DNA from: an uncultured Alphaproteobacteria bacterium
Lineage (GTDB): Bacteria > Pseudomonadota > Alphaproteobacteria > Rhodobacterales > Rhodobacteraceae
DNA: 45,018 bases
Assembly (NCBI GenBank): GCA_902556405.1
Contig: CACDWF010000012.1
Coordinates: 1-45,018, forward strand
Direction: 5' to 3'
Shown in pieces: positions 17,392 through 25,981 of this stretch (its first letter is position 1; each line of letters opens with the position of its first letter). The notes beneath the pieces were generated by a model. The model had not been told where the DNA came from. It made no database searches and worked only from the letters and a program-made list of their open reading frames with translations. The translations under genes were made by a program, and so were the position numbers.

Positions 17392-19125
17392 CTAAACTGA
17401 GATATCAGCAGCATTTTCAAAAGTAAATACCTCTAGCGCTTCTTTTCTGCCTCTAATATCAACTAACTTTGGCTTAAGTTTAACTGTATCAACCTTTGCT
17501 TTATCAGCAACGAACTTGGATACTACCAGCTCGCACCGGTAAGTCTTAGATAGCTCCTCTAACCTCGCAGCAATATTGACATTATCCCCAACAGCTGTCT
17601 CTGTAACAGTTTTTCCATAACCCATCATACCTACAATCATGCTTCCAGCATGGATACCCATTCCGAACCGCATATCTTCAGAGAAATCAGTTTTCAATTC
17701 TGAGTTAAGTGTTTTCATACTTTTGGAAATCTCATTAGCTGACATTACGGCATTTCTTGAATTAATACCAGTCTCTGAGTTTGCATCAAAAATAGCCATT
17801 ATCCCATCTCCAATAAACTTGTCCAATCGACCACCATTTTTCTCTATAATCTCGCCACAGACTGCATAATATTTGTTTAGAATATATACAACATCATAGG
17901 GCAATTTTTTCTCGGAAAGCTTTGTAAAATCCCTCAAGTCAACAAAAAGTATTACTGTTTCTTGTTCTTTACCGGTAAGAGCACGTGCACTCCTAACAGT
18001 TTCTAATGTGTTTTCAGGATTTAGTAACGGTTGAACTGATATATTGTTAGTTGGTTTTAATTGACAAGCTAACCTTACATTGTCATCAAGCCCTACACGC
18101 TCAATTGCTTTGATTTCATGATTACTAGGTGCAGTTAATGCTCCACTAAAATCTGTGACCTTGATTCGGCAAGTAGTACACCTTCCTCTACCTCCACATA
18201 TAGCTTGATGTGGAATTTTTCCTTTACGACTAGCTTCTAAAATAGAAGTGCCTTTAGGGATTGACACAGCTTCTCCTCCTGGATAGCTAACAATGATCCT
18301 TCCAAAAAATCGAGCTCTGACAACATTAAATATGCACACTAAAATTACAAAAAGCACAAAAAGAGGATAATATTTCATAACTAGAGGTTCTACTTGCATG
18401 ATAGTTGGGAACGCTTCTTGAGGAATATACTTGAAAATAATCGAACCAAGATAGTTTGGGACCGGAATATCCAATTCAAATGATTGGATTTGAGCAATAA
18501 AACTCATATTTCTTAAACCTGATAGAAACCCTAAAACTGCCGCAATTGGTACAAACCAATAAACAAAACGAAAAAGCACTGAATAACGCAAATAAAATGT
18601 AAAACGGTTATGGTGTACAGCTTGTTGTTTTAAATAGGCATCTAAGCCAATTACACCATGACCCCATATAAATATTGTCATCAAAGAGAAAAATATTGCT
18701 CCCATTATTAAGTCACTCGGTTTTTCAGTGTTCATTGCTGCGAAAAATAGTGAGTATGTTTCCTCTCCCCCAAAAATTTTTGTAATGATAAAACTTATAG
18801 CAATGTGCTGCGCTAAAAATAGCAATGCTAAAACAGGAAATACAATTTGTATCCAGTCCTTACCTTTCATCTTAAATGATTTTCTATTTAAAATAGATGC
18901 AAAACCTAGTATTAGGTGTACGAAAAGAGACCCATAAAGCAGAAAAAGTCCTACAGGATTTTGCCATATAGGTCGAAAATAATTTATCCTTATGGCATCA
19001 GCTGCATCAATTGAAAAAAGATTAACAGAATGATTTAATAAATGCATGATTACATAGGCGAAAAGTATAATTCCACTAAAAATTCGAACTTTTCTAACTA
19101 TCGTACTGAAATCCTCTTTGATCAC
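17392..19125 (-). CDS. Membrane adenylate cyclase with SDH-like helices and 2Fe-2S domain (CyaC-like)
   Basis: A 577-residue three-part protein. Residues about 12-272 form roughly six membrane helices resembling a succinate dehydrogenase cytochrome anchor, with histidines inside or near helices at H28, H32, H70, H107 and H156 that could bind b haem. Residues 278-366 are a plant-type ferredoxin with the full ligand set C310, C316, C319 and C354. Residues about 388-570 are a class III cyclase with metal aspartates D396 (LFVDLRDFT) and D440 (KFIGDGIM) and VGDNVNIAARLE. Sinorhizobium CyaC is a known haem-anchored cyclase of related layout. A redox- or quinone-responsive cAMP source is inferred. 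The start is GTG with AAGGAAG 7 nt upstream. Confidence 0.9.
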   Translation of the reverse strand: MIKEDFSTIVRKVRIFSGIILFAYVIMHLLNHSVNLFSIDAADAIRINYFRPIWQNPVGLFLLYGSLFVHLILGFASILNRKSFKMKGKDWIQIVFPVLALLFLAQHIAISFIITKIFGGEETYSLFFAAMNTEKPSDLIMGAIFFSLMTIFIWGHGVIGLDAYLKQQAVHHNRFTFYLRYSVLFRFVYWFVPIAAVLGFLSGLRNMSFIAQIQSFELDIPVPNYLGSIIFKYIPQEAFPTIMQVEPLVMKYYPLFVLFVILVCIFNVVRARFFGRIIVSYPGGEAVSIPKGTSILEASRKGKIPHQAICGGRGRCTTCRIKVTDFSGALTAPSNHEIKAIERVGLDDNVRLACQLKPTNNISVQPLLNPENTLETVRSARALTGKEQETVILFVDLRDFTKLSEKKLPYDVVYILNKYYAVCGEIIEKNGGRLDKFIGDGIMAIFDANSETGINSRNAVMSANEISKSMKTLNSELKTDFSEDMRFGMGIHAGSMIVGMMGYGKTVTETAVGDNVNIAARLEELSKTYRCELVVSKFVADKAKVDTVKLKPKLVDIRGRKEALEVFTFENAADISV

Positions 19126-19195
19126 TTTTTTACTTCCTTAAAGTTCATAAAACGCACTAAAACATTATTTTATTTCCCAAAAAATGACAAAAGTT

Positions 19196-19224
19196 TTGTT
19201 AGCTAGTTGTCATTAAGCTATAGT
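19196..19224 (+). promoter_or_regulatory. Sigma70-like promoter of the lysine-catabolic operon
   Basis: TTGTTA at 19196-19201, a 17-nt spacer and TATAGT at 19219-19224 (4/6 and 5/6 matches). The start point would be near 19231 and the GTG start is at 19254. It lies between divergent genes. Confidence 0.5.
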
Positions 19225-19253
19225 CTACACGCAAACCTGAGTGGAGTATAGCC

Positions 19254-20480
19254 GTGAACAAAAAAAGTATTTTGGAACCCCCTGTTAACGGACCTCTGAC
19301 GGGTGTCAAAGTTTTAGATATGTCTAGGATTCTTGCCGGACCCACTTGCACCCAATTGTTGGGAGACTATGGGGCGGAGGTTATCAAAGTAGAAAAACCA
19401 GGAATCGGTGATGATACAAGAAATTGGGGACCTCCCTTTATGAAAGATAGAGAAGGTCTGGATACCAATGAAAGCGGCTATTTTTTGGCATCAAACCGCA
19501 ATAAAAGATCGCTTAGCCTTGATATATCAAAAAAGGAAAATACAAAAATTATAAAGACACTTCTTAAAGACTGCGATGTATTTATAGAAAACTTTAAGGT
19601 CGGAAGCCTTAAGAAGTTTGGTCTAGATTATCAGTCGCTTTCTAAAGATTTTCCAAAGCTAATTTATTGTTCCATTACAGGATATGGGCAAAATGGTCCC
19701 AATTCCCATAAAGCGGGATATGATTTGATTGCGCAAGGTTATGGAGGGTTAATGAGCATAACGGGAAGTCCCAATGAAGAGCCCGTTAAGGTTGGCGTTG
19801 CAGTTGCAGATCTTTTATGTGGACTTTATGCGTGTACTGCTATTCTAGCCGCCCTTAATCATAGAGCGAAATCGGGGCTAGGGCAAAACATTGATATAGC
19901 TTTGGTAGATGCTCAAATAGCTTCTCTTGTAAATATGGGAACCAATTATCTTCTTTCAAAGGAAGATCCAGATCGCGTTGGCAACGAGCATGCTAATATC
20001 GTGCCTTACCAAGTCTTTGAAGTCTATGATGGCCATCTTAACGTAGCCATAGGGAATGACCAACAATTCAAGAAATTTTGTGACATTATCAACCGATCAG
20101 ATTTAAGTGAAACCCATAAATATTCTACAAATATTATGCGTGTTTCTAATAGGTCTCAGTTGATCCCAATCTTAAAACGAGAACTAAAAAAGCATAAGAA
20201 AGACTATTTAGTTGATATGATGGAAAAGATGAAGGTCCCCGGAGGTCCTATAAATAAGTTATCGGAAGTTTTTGCCTCAAATCAGGTATCAGCGCGTGAG
20301 ATGAAAATTCAAATTCAGAATAAAAATTCTGAAAAAGGATTTGTTGAATTAATTGGGAACCCTGTAAAATTTAGCGAAACACCTGTAACTTACAGGCACC
20401 CTCCACCATCTTGCGGAGAACACTCTGATGAAATATTGAATGAAATTATGTCCAAAAAGGATAATAATGAAATCAAATGA
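19254..20480 (+). CDS. CaiB/BaiF class III CoA-transferase, SUGCT-like
   Basis: A 408-residue family III CoA-transferase that moves CoA between acids through an aspartyl intermediate; the expected Asp is in IALVDAQIASL. Other family blocks are GVKVLDMSRILAGP, GDYGAEVIKVEKPGIGDDTRNWGPPF and YCSITGYGQNGP. The pattern resembles mammalian succinate-glutarate CoA-transferase (SUGCT), an enzyme of lysine breakdown. The stop overlaps the ATG of the saccharopine dehydrogenase gene by 4 nt, which supports a lysine-derived acid such as glutarate as substrate. That specificity is inference. The start is GTG, with GTGGAG upstream. Confidence 0.88.
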   Translation: MNKKSILEPPVNGPLTGVKVLDMSRILAGPTCTQLLGDYGAEVIKVEKPGIGDDTRNWGPPFMKDREGLDTNESGYFLASNRNKRSLSLDISKKENTKIIKTLLKDCDVFIENFKVGSLKKFGLDYQSLSKDFPKLIYCSITGYGQNGPNSHKAGYDLIAQGYGGLMSITGSPNEEPVKVGVAVADLLCGLYACTAILAALNHRAKSGLGQNIDIALVDAQIASLVNMGTNYLLSKEDPDRVGNEHANIVPYQVFEVYDGHLNVAIGNDQQFKKFCDIINRSDLSETHKYSTNIMRVSNRSQLIPILKRELKKHKKDYLVDMMEKMKVPGGPINKLSEVFASNQVSAREMKIQIQNKNSEKGFVELIGNPVKFSETPVTYRHPPPSCGEHSDEILNEIMSKKDNNEIK

Positions 20481-21529
20481 AACATTTATGGCTAAGAGCG
20501 GAACATCGTGAAAACGAAAAACGGGTTGGTCTTACTCCTCAAGGCGCCACTCAATTAATTAAGAAAGGTATAAAAGTATCTGTTGAGGCAAGCGATACGA
20601 GGATCATTTCAACAAAAGACTATAAAGATGCCGGATGCGAGATTGTGTCTGCAGGCTCTTGGGAAAATGCACCGGAAGATGTAATTATATTTGGGCTTAA
20701 GGAACTACCAAATAATGATACTCCGTTGAAACATTCGCACATAATGTTCGGACATGCTTTCAAGGGCCAAGTATCCGGGAAGAAATTATTAAAAAAATTT
20801 AAAAGCGGTGCTGGAACCCTCTATGATATTGAGTATTTAACTCAAGAGACAGGAAAGAGAGTTGCTGCCTTTGGTTACTGGGCTGGATTTGCAGGAGCAT
20901 ACGTTACGCTAAAGGTTTGGATAAGCCAATTAAAAAAAGAAGAGTGCCCCCCTTTATCTGCCTTTAATGACAAAACAAAATTATTAAGAGATATATCTAA
21001 CGAAATCAATTTGGTAAAAACTCTTCCATCTGCCATTGTAATTGGTTCATTGGGTCGGGTTGGTACAGGAGTATGTGATTTTTGTGCGGAATGGTCTTTA
21101 AATATTAAAAAATGGGATTTAGCTGAAACAGTTGCTGGCGGTCCCTTCCACGAAGTTCTTAATCATAATATTTTGTTCAATTGCGTTGTTGCGACGCCAA
21201 ACACTCCTGTGTTTTTTCAACCAAAATATGTTGAGTCACAAAGGAAGCTTACTGTAATTGGTGATATAGCGTGTGATCCTGATAGCGATTATAACCCTAT
21301 TCCCATTTATAGTGCTCCAACCACATGGCGCAGCCCAGGTTTAAATATTTCAAGTCATCCCCCGTTGGATGTTATGGCTATTGACAACTTGCCATCTCTT
21401 CTCCCAAAAGAAAGCTCAATTGATTTTGCAGAACAACTTTTTCCCTACTTAATGGATTTCAATGGAAAAAATCATGTCGTTTGGCAGAGAGCAAAAGAAA
21501 TATTTAAATCAAAACTATTAGAGGTATAA
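20477..21529 (+). CDS. Saccharopine dehydrogenase, LYS1/lysine-ketoglutarate reductase type
   Basis: A 350-residue homologue of yeast Lys1 and of the LKR half of the plant/animal bifunctional enzyme, joining lysine and 2-oxoglutarate into saccharopine (or the reverse). It has the alanine-dehydrogenase-like N-terminus WLRAEHRENEKRVGLTP, the HSHIMFGHAFKGQ active-site loop, YDIEYL, GYWAGFAGA, and the nucleotide loop VIGSLGRVGTGV. Its length is close to that of single-function Lys1. It is coupled by ATGA overlap to the CoA-transferase and followed after 1 nt by the LYS9-like gene, so all three form one operon. Confidence 0.88.
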   Translation: MKHLWLRAEHRENEKRVGLTPQGATQLIKKGIKVSVEASDTRIISTKDYKDAGCEIVSAGSWENAPEDVIIFGLKELPNNDTPLKHSHIMFGHAFKGQVSGKKLLKKFKSGAGTLYDIEYLTQETGKRVAAFGYWAGFAGAYVTLKVWISQLKKEECPPLSAFNDKTKLLRDISNEINLVKTLPSAIVIGSLGRVGTGVCDFCAEWSLNIKKWDLAETVAGGPFHEVLNHNILFNCVVATPNTPVFFQPKYVESQRKLTVIGDIACDPDSDYNPIPIYSAPTTWRSPGLNISSHPPLDVMAIDNLPSLLPKESSIDFAEQLFPYLMDFNGKNHVVWQRAKEIFKSKLLEV

Positions 21530-21530
21530 A

Positions 21531-22673
21531 ATGGCAATTCATTGGTGCGGAACAGGGTTATCAGCAATTCCTGGATTAAAAAAGCTTATTTTGGATGGTA
21601 ATGATGTTATTGTTTGGAACCGGACAGTAAGCAAAGCAAGAAAAGCTCTAGAAGGCGTTCAAGTACAAATCAACGAATTTGATATGAATACATTGGGAGA
21701 AAAGTTAGCTCCTAGAGATATAATTGTATCGATGCTTCCAGGGGACTGGCATGTTCCTCTTGCAAAATTAGCGATTTCTAAAAAAGCTCATTTTGTCAGC
21801 TCGTCTTACATTTCACCTGAAATGAAAGAATTACATAATTCTGCGCAACAATCTAATGTGGTTTTGATGAACGAGATAGGTTTAGATCCTGGAATAGATC
21901 ATTTGATGGCCCATAAGCTAATTGAAGATTTCAAGAGCTCGAAGACTATTGATACAAAAACTGAAATATCTTTTCTATCCTATTGTGGAGGCGTACCTAA
22001 GGTTCCTAATGACTTTAAATATAAGTTTAGTTGGTCTCCTCTCGGAGTACTAAAGGCTTTAAAGTCTCCATCAAGATCATTAAAGGATTTCAAAATTTTT
22101 GATGTCCATCGACCCTGGGATGCTATTACTCATTATACTGCACCCTTAGCCCAACCTGAAGAATTTGAGGTTTATCCAAATAGGGACTCAATTCCGTTTA
22201 TGCAGCAATATAAATTTGATCCTGACTGGACAGTAAAGCAATTTGTTCGGGGCACTTTGAGATTAAACGGATGGGCGGAGGCTTGGTCAGAAATTTTTAA
22301 GGAAATCGAAACTTTAAATGGAGAAACAGGGGAAAAACGACTTGTAGAGATGTCAGAAGTCTTTTGGCGAGATAACGCATATGGCGAAAATGAACCTGAT
22401 AGAGTTATTCTCTGTGTTGAGCTTAAAGCAGAAAAAGGTTCGGGAGTTGTCTGGCATAAAACATTTAAGATGGATGCTTGGGGAGATCATCGAGGAACAG
22501 CAATGGCAAGATTAGTTTCAAATCCTGTTTTTTTTGCTGTTGAGGCAATTGCTAATAAACAGATAGAGTTCGGAGTGAATGCCGCGGCTAGCGACCCTGT
22601 CATTGTAGATAAATGGCTTAAAAATATAAAAGAGTTAGCACAAGAATTTGATGTTATTGATCATTTATCTTAA
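21531..22673 (+). CDS. Saccharopine reductase/dehydrogenase, LYS9-like
   Basis: A 380-residue homologue of the glutamate-forming saccharopine dehydrogenase, which splits saccharopine to glutamate and aminoadipate semialdehyde. The N-terminal Rossmann loop is CGTGLSAIPGL, MNEIGLDPGIDHLMAH is the typical saccharopine reductase block, and LSYCGGVP and KFSWSPLGVL follow. It lies directly downstream of the LYS1-like gene. Together they make the lysine-degrading saccharopine route likely. The semialdehyde dehydrogenase is not in this window. Confidence 0.87.
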   Translation: MAIHWCGTGLSAIPGLKKLILDGNDVIVWNRTVSKARKALEGVQVQINEFDMNTLGEKLAPRDIIVSMLPGDWHVPLAKLAISKKAHFVSSSYISPEMKELHNSAQQSNVVLMNEIGLDPGIDHLMAHKLIEDFKSSKTIDTKTEISFLSYCGGVPKVPNDFKYKFSWSPLGVLKALKSPSRSLKDFKIFDVHRPWDAITHYTAPLAQPEEFEVYPNRDSIPFMQQYKFDPDWTVKQFVRGTLRLNGWAEAWSEIFKEIETLNGETGEKRLVEMSEVFWRDNAYGENEPDRVILCVELKAEKGSGVVWHKTFKMDAWGDHRGTAMARLVSNPVFFAVEAIANKQIEFGVNAAASDPVIVDKWLKNIKELAQEFDVIDHLS

Positions 22674-22810
22674 AACTACACTTCTAAGATTTATTTTTTA
22701 GATCTGTTGGTGATTTGAAATCATTTTTGTATTCAAGCTCATATATTGAGTCTTATAACTTTAATAGATCTATAAACACCAAAAGTAAAATAGTCCGTTT
22801 TGATAATTTC

Positions 22811-22819
22811 TGGTATAAA
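22811..22819 (+). promoter_or_regulatory. Extended -10 promoter of the SnoaL-like gene
   Basis: TGGTATAAA contains the TGn extension and a TATAAA -10 box about 40 nt before the start at 22860. No convincing -35 box is seen, as often with extended -10 promoters. The gap 22674-22859 holds nothing else recognisable. Confidence 0.4.
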
Positions 22820-22859
22820 TAAGTACAAATATAGATTTTTGTAATTAAGGAGACAAACA

Positions 22860-23228
22860 ATGCTAAATGTAGCAGAAAGTTTTTTTTGGCCCTGTGATGA
22901 AGGAAAAGGCTGGGATGCCTGTAAGGAATATTGTCATCCCGATGCTACTTTCAAAACGGATGCTGACACCCTAATTCATCTCGATAAGCTAGAGGATTAC
23001 GTTGAATGGATGAAAGACGCCCACTCTATGTTAGCAAATACTAAATTCGAAATTAAGTCCATTGCGGAGGATACAAAACGTGGGATGGTTTTGCTGTATG
23101 CGATTATTTATGCAGACAATATTTTGGGAGAAGAGCCACAGCCAATTGAAACAGATTATGTTTATGCAATGACAATTGCAGATAATAAGATTAAACATAT
23201 TACGAAGATTTGGTATTTAAACATTTAA
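22860..23228 (+). CDS. SnoaL/NTF2-like small protein
   Basis: 122 residues with the cone-shaped NTF2-like pattern: an N-terminal helix (NVAESFFWPCDEGKGWDACKEYC), the HPDATF turn, a helix around LEDYVEWMKDAHSML, then strands ending ITKIWYLNI. Members are isomerases, cyclases or binding proteins, and the function cannot be set. It has a strong AAGGAG ribosome site 8 nt before the ATG and its own promoter-like element. Confidence 0.7.
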   Translation: MLNVAESFFWPCDEGKGWDACKEYCHPDATFKTDADTLIHLDKLEDYVEWMKDAHSMLANTKFEIKSIAEDTKRGMVLLYAIIYADNILGEEPQPIETDYVYAMTIADNKIKHITKIWYLNI

Positions 23229-23278
23229 ATATTTAGTTTAAAACTCGACTAGCGTGTTTCCTTTGTTATAGGCCATTA

Positions 23279-23641
23279 ATGAAAAATCAGGGCAACTATA
23301 TAAATTATTCAGAGCTTCATTTTACCAGTGAGGCGGAACGCGAAAAATATCTGAAATTGTCTAAAGACTATTGGACTGATGACGTATTTATTTCACTCAG
23401 GCAAAAAGGGCTTTTAAGAAAATCTATTACAAAAATTTGGAACGTTGATGGACAAGCAAAATTAGGCCTTTTATTTGAATATTGTGATAAAAATGCCTTT
23501 GAGCGGTGTGAGATGGAAATTAGGGATTTGACCAATAAACATGCATTTAAATTTTCTATGAGCGTGCGCACACTACGCGGAATTGAACTACAGGAATGGA
23601 CATCCGAGACAGCAAGGCAAGTTATGTATGAAGAGCATTAA
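23279..23641 (+). CDS. Uncharacterised 120-residue protein
   Basis: I do not recognise this family. It is soluble, mixed alpha/beta in appearance, and has no signal peptide or membrane segment. Its length and the repeated strand-helix pattern (SITKIWNVDGQAKLGLLFEY; FERCEMEIRDLT) would suit a ferredoxin-like dimeric barrel, but no motif confirms it. It sits 50 nt after the SnoaL-like gene with no clear ribosome site. Consistent coding composition supports it being real. Confidence 0.6.
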   Translation: MKNQGNYINYSELHFTSEAEREKYLKLSKDYWTDDVFISLRQKGLLRKSITKIWNVDGQAKLGLLFEYCDKNAFERCEMEIRDLTNKHAFKFSMSVRTLRGIELQEWTSETARQVMYEEH

Positions 23642-23678
23642 ATATAGCTAAAAAGAGGTTTTTCAAAATTTAAAAAAA

Positions 23679-23706
23679 TTGACATTTCACAATGAAAAAA
23701 TATCTT
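23679..23706 (+). promoter_or_regulatory. Promoter of the DUF2652 gene
   Basis: A consensus TTGACA at 23679-23684, a 16-nt spacer and TATCTT at 23701-23706. A GGGGG ribosome site follows at 23714-23718 before the ATG at 23730. This is the best -35 box noticed in the window. Confidence 0.5.
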
Positions 23707-23729
23707 TTGTCATGGGGGTAGATTAATTC

Positions 23730-24455
23730 ATGTCAGAGACGGGCTTTTTACTAATAGCGGACATAAGTGGCTATACCGAATTTATAAAACTACATAATTT
23801 AGCAAAGAAACCAGTATTTGGTGCTGCGTTGGCAAAGAATTTTGAGTCCCATGCCTCAACAATTGTCGCAGATCTTTTAGAAACAGTTATAGATGTAGTT
23901 GAGCCTAACTTGAGGTTAAATAAACTTGAAGGTGATGCCGCTTTTTTCTTCAGTAGTGAAAAAGTTGGCTCAACATCAGGAGATCTTATTTTTGAGGTTA
24001 TGGCAAAAGCTAATACGGCATTTAACAAAAAGCTATCCGATTTGGCTTTTGTACAAGCATGTGGCTGTGAGCCATGCACACAATCAAAAAACTTAAGGTT
24101 AAAAATCTGTGCACACAAAGGAAATTTTTCTTTAAATACAATAAGAAATTTTGAAGAACTCTCTGGGGAAGATGTTATTTTGACACACCGCATGCTCAAG
24201 AACGATATAGATAGCTCGGAGTATTGGCTAGTAACTGACGCTTTTCATAAAACACTATCCTCAAAAAATAAGAAAAAATTTACCAAGATAACACAAAATT
24301 TAGAAAGCTTTGATAAGGTAAAGCTTAACTTTTTTGAACTTGGCTCCCCAATACCTCGCAATGAAAAGGTCGAAAAACAATCTCGAGCATATAACTGGAT
24401 ACTGCAGGCAGGATACTTTGCTTCTGCAATGTTTAAGAAAAAAAGAGCAAGGTAA
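23730..24455 (+). CDS. DUF2652 protein, class III cyclase homologue
   Basis: A 241-residue protein of the DUF2652 family, which has the class III nucleotide cyclase fold. FLLIADISGYTEFI and LNKLEGDAAFFF place aspartates D11 and D69 at the two metal positions. The later substrate-binding blocks of true cyclases (NxxSR-type) are not evident. A cysteine cluster, ACGCEPC with C111, C113 and C116, plus C127, sits mid-protein and could bind metal. It may be a cyclase, a regulator that binds nucleotide, or inactive. The gene has its own promoter-like sequence and lies 23 nt before the AbgB-like gene. Confidence 0.82.
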   Translation: MSETGFLLIADISGYTEFIKLHNLAKKPVFGAALAKNFESHASTIVADLLETVIDVVEPNLRLNKLEGDAAFFFSSEKVGSTSGDLIFEVMAKANTAFNKKLSDLAFVQACGCEPCTQSKNLRLKICAHKGNFSLNTIRNFEELSGEDVILTHRMLKNDIDSSEYWLVTDAFHKTLSSKNKKKFTKITQNLESFDKVKLNFFELGSPIPRNEKVEKQSRAYNWILQAGYFASAMFKKKRAR

Positions 24456-24478
24456 AATAGTTTTTATAGGTTCAAAAT

Positions 24479-25903
24479 ATGAAGACAAATAAACACTCAA
24501 TTTGGGACTTTGTCTCCATTAACCAGAAAAGGTTTCAAGCGCTAGCTAATAAGGTTTGGTCTACTCCCGAAACTTGTTACACCGAGCAGCTCTCTATGAG
24601 AGCTCATGTTGAAGAATTAAAATATCATGAGTTTTCTGTAAAAACAGGCATAGCTAACATTCCAACTGCTGTTTTAGGGGAGTATGGAAAAAGCGGTCCT
24701 ACAATAGCATTTCTAGGGGAATATGATGCATTAGCAGGCTTAAGCCAAAAAGCAGATCAGTTCCGTCAAGTGCCCATAAAGAAAGGTGGGAATGGACATG
24801 GTTGTGGTCATAATCTTTTGGGATCAGCATCCATGCAAGCGGCGGTCGCTCTAAGGGACTGGTTAAAAGACTCAAATTTACCTGGTGTTGTTAGATATTA
24901 TGGCTGCCCGGCCGAAGAAGGCGGTGCAGCAAAAACATTTATGGTTCGTGAAAAAGTGTTTGAAGATGTTGACGCAGCAATTACGTGGCACCCTGGTTGT
25001 TTACCAGGGATTGTTAAAGGATCCAGTCTAGCAAACTGTCGTGTAGACTTCACATTTGAAGGCAAAGCTAGTCATGCAGCTGTTTCCCCTCACCTTGGGC
25101 GCTCAGCTTTGGATGCTGTGGAATTAATGAACGTTGGTGTTAACTATATGAGAGAACATATGCCTGATAAAGCTCGCATTCACTACGCTATGATTGATGG
25201 TGGGGGCATTTCTCCTAACGTGGTCCAAGCAAAAGCAAAAGTCAGATATGTTGTACGAGATGAAACTACACCTAAAATGATGGAATTACTTGAAAGAGTA
25301 AAAGAAATAGCAAAAGGTGCAGCTCTTATGACTCAAACAAAAGTCAAGACCAAGATATTAGCTGGTGTCTCTAATCTAGTTTATAACGAAACACTTGGGA
25401 ATATTATGCAATGTAACTTAGACCAATTAGGTGCTCCAGAATTTAGTAAAGAAGAGTTTTTGTATGCGAAGAAGTATCAAGACACATTGACTAGAAAAGA
25501 TATAGAAAGTGCTTATTCTCACGCCGGCATAGATCTAGTTGAGGGACAAGTTTTGGCAGAATCTGTGGTATCAGGTGATATCAAGCCTGTTGACATGGGA
25601 GGTTCTACAGACGTAGCTGATGTTAGCTGGGTTGTTCCTACAGTTTCACTCTGGGGAGCAAACTATGCAATTGGCACACCATTCCATTCATGGCAAATGA
25701 CAGCGCAAGGCAAATCATCTATTGCCATTAAGGGTATGACCCACGCCGCAATGGTGATGGCAGCTACCGGTTCTGATTTAATATCAAATAAAAATATTCT
25801 CGATGATGCGTGGAGCGAGCATCATAAAACAATTGAAAAAGAAGGCTACATGTTACCTATTTCGCATTCCGCATCACCCCCAATAAAGGATATGGCTTTC
25901 TAG
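24479..25903 (+). CDS. M20-family amidohydrolase, AbgB-like
   Basis: A 474-residue metal hydrolase resembling subunit B of p-aminobenzoyl-glutamate hydrolase and other M20D acyl-amino-acid amidases. Metal-site blocks are GNGHGCGHNLLGSA, CPAEEGGAAKT, ITWHPG and GTPFHSWQ near the C-terminus; the dimerisation lid domain includes GKASHAAVSPHLGRSALDA. No AbgA partner is nearby, so it may act alone on an acyl-glutamate or related amide. It is followed by a hairpin at 25911. Confidence 0.87.
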   Translation: MKTNKHSIWDFVSINQKRFQALANKVWSTPETCYTEQLSMRAHVEELKYHEFSVKTGIANIPTAVLGEYGKSGPTIAFLGEYDALAGLSQKADQFRQVPIKKGGNGHGCGHNLLGSASMQAAVALRDWLKDSNLPGVVRYYGCPAEEGGAAKTFMVREKVFEDVDAAITWHPGCLPGIVKGSSLANCRVDFTFEGKASHAAVSPHLGRSALDAVELMNVGVNYMREHMPDKARIHYAMIDGGGISPNVVQAKAKVRYVVRDETTPKMMELLERVKEIAKGAALMTQTKVKTKILAGVSNLVYNETLGNIMQCNLDQLGAPEFSKEEFLYAKKYQDTLTRKDIESAYSHAGIDLVEGQVLAESVVSGDIKPVDMGGSTDVADVSWVVPTVSLWGANYAIGTPFHSWQMTAQGKSSIAIKGMTHAAMVMAATGSDLISNKNILDDAWSEHHKTIEKEGYMLPISHSASPPIKDMAF

Positions 25904-25910
25904 AAACAAA

Positions 25911-25931
25911 TACAAAAGTTTTCATTTTGTA
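25911..25931 (+). terminator. AT-rich hairpin after the AbgB-like gene
   Basis: TACAAAA-GTTTTCA-TTTTGTA is a perfect 7-bp stem beginning 8 nt after the stop codon, followed by CTTCTTTTAATTTA. The weak stem but T-rich tail suggests a possible intrinsic terminator. Confidence 0.4.
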
Positions 25932-25981
25932 CTTCTTTTAATTTATAATATCATTGATCGCTAAATAATTGTGGGGGAAAA

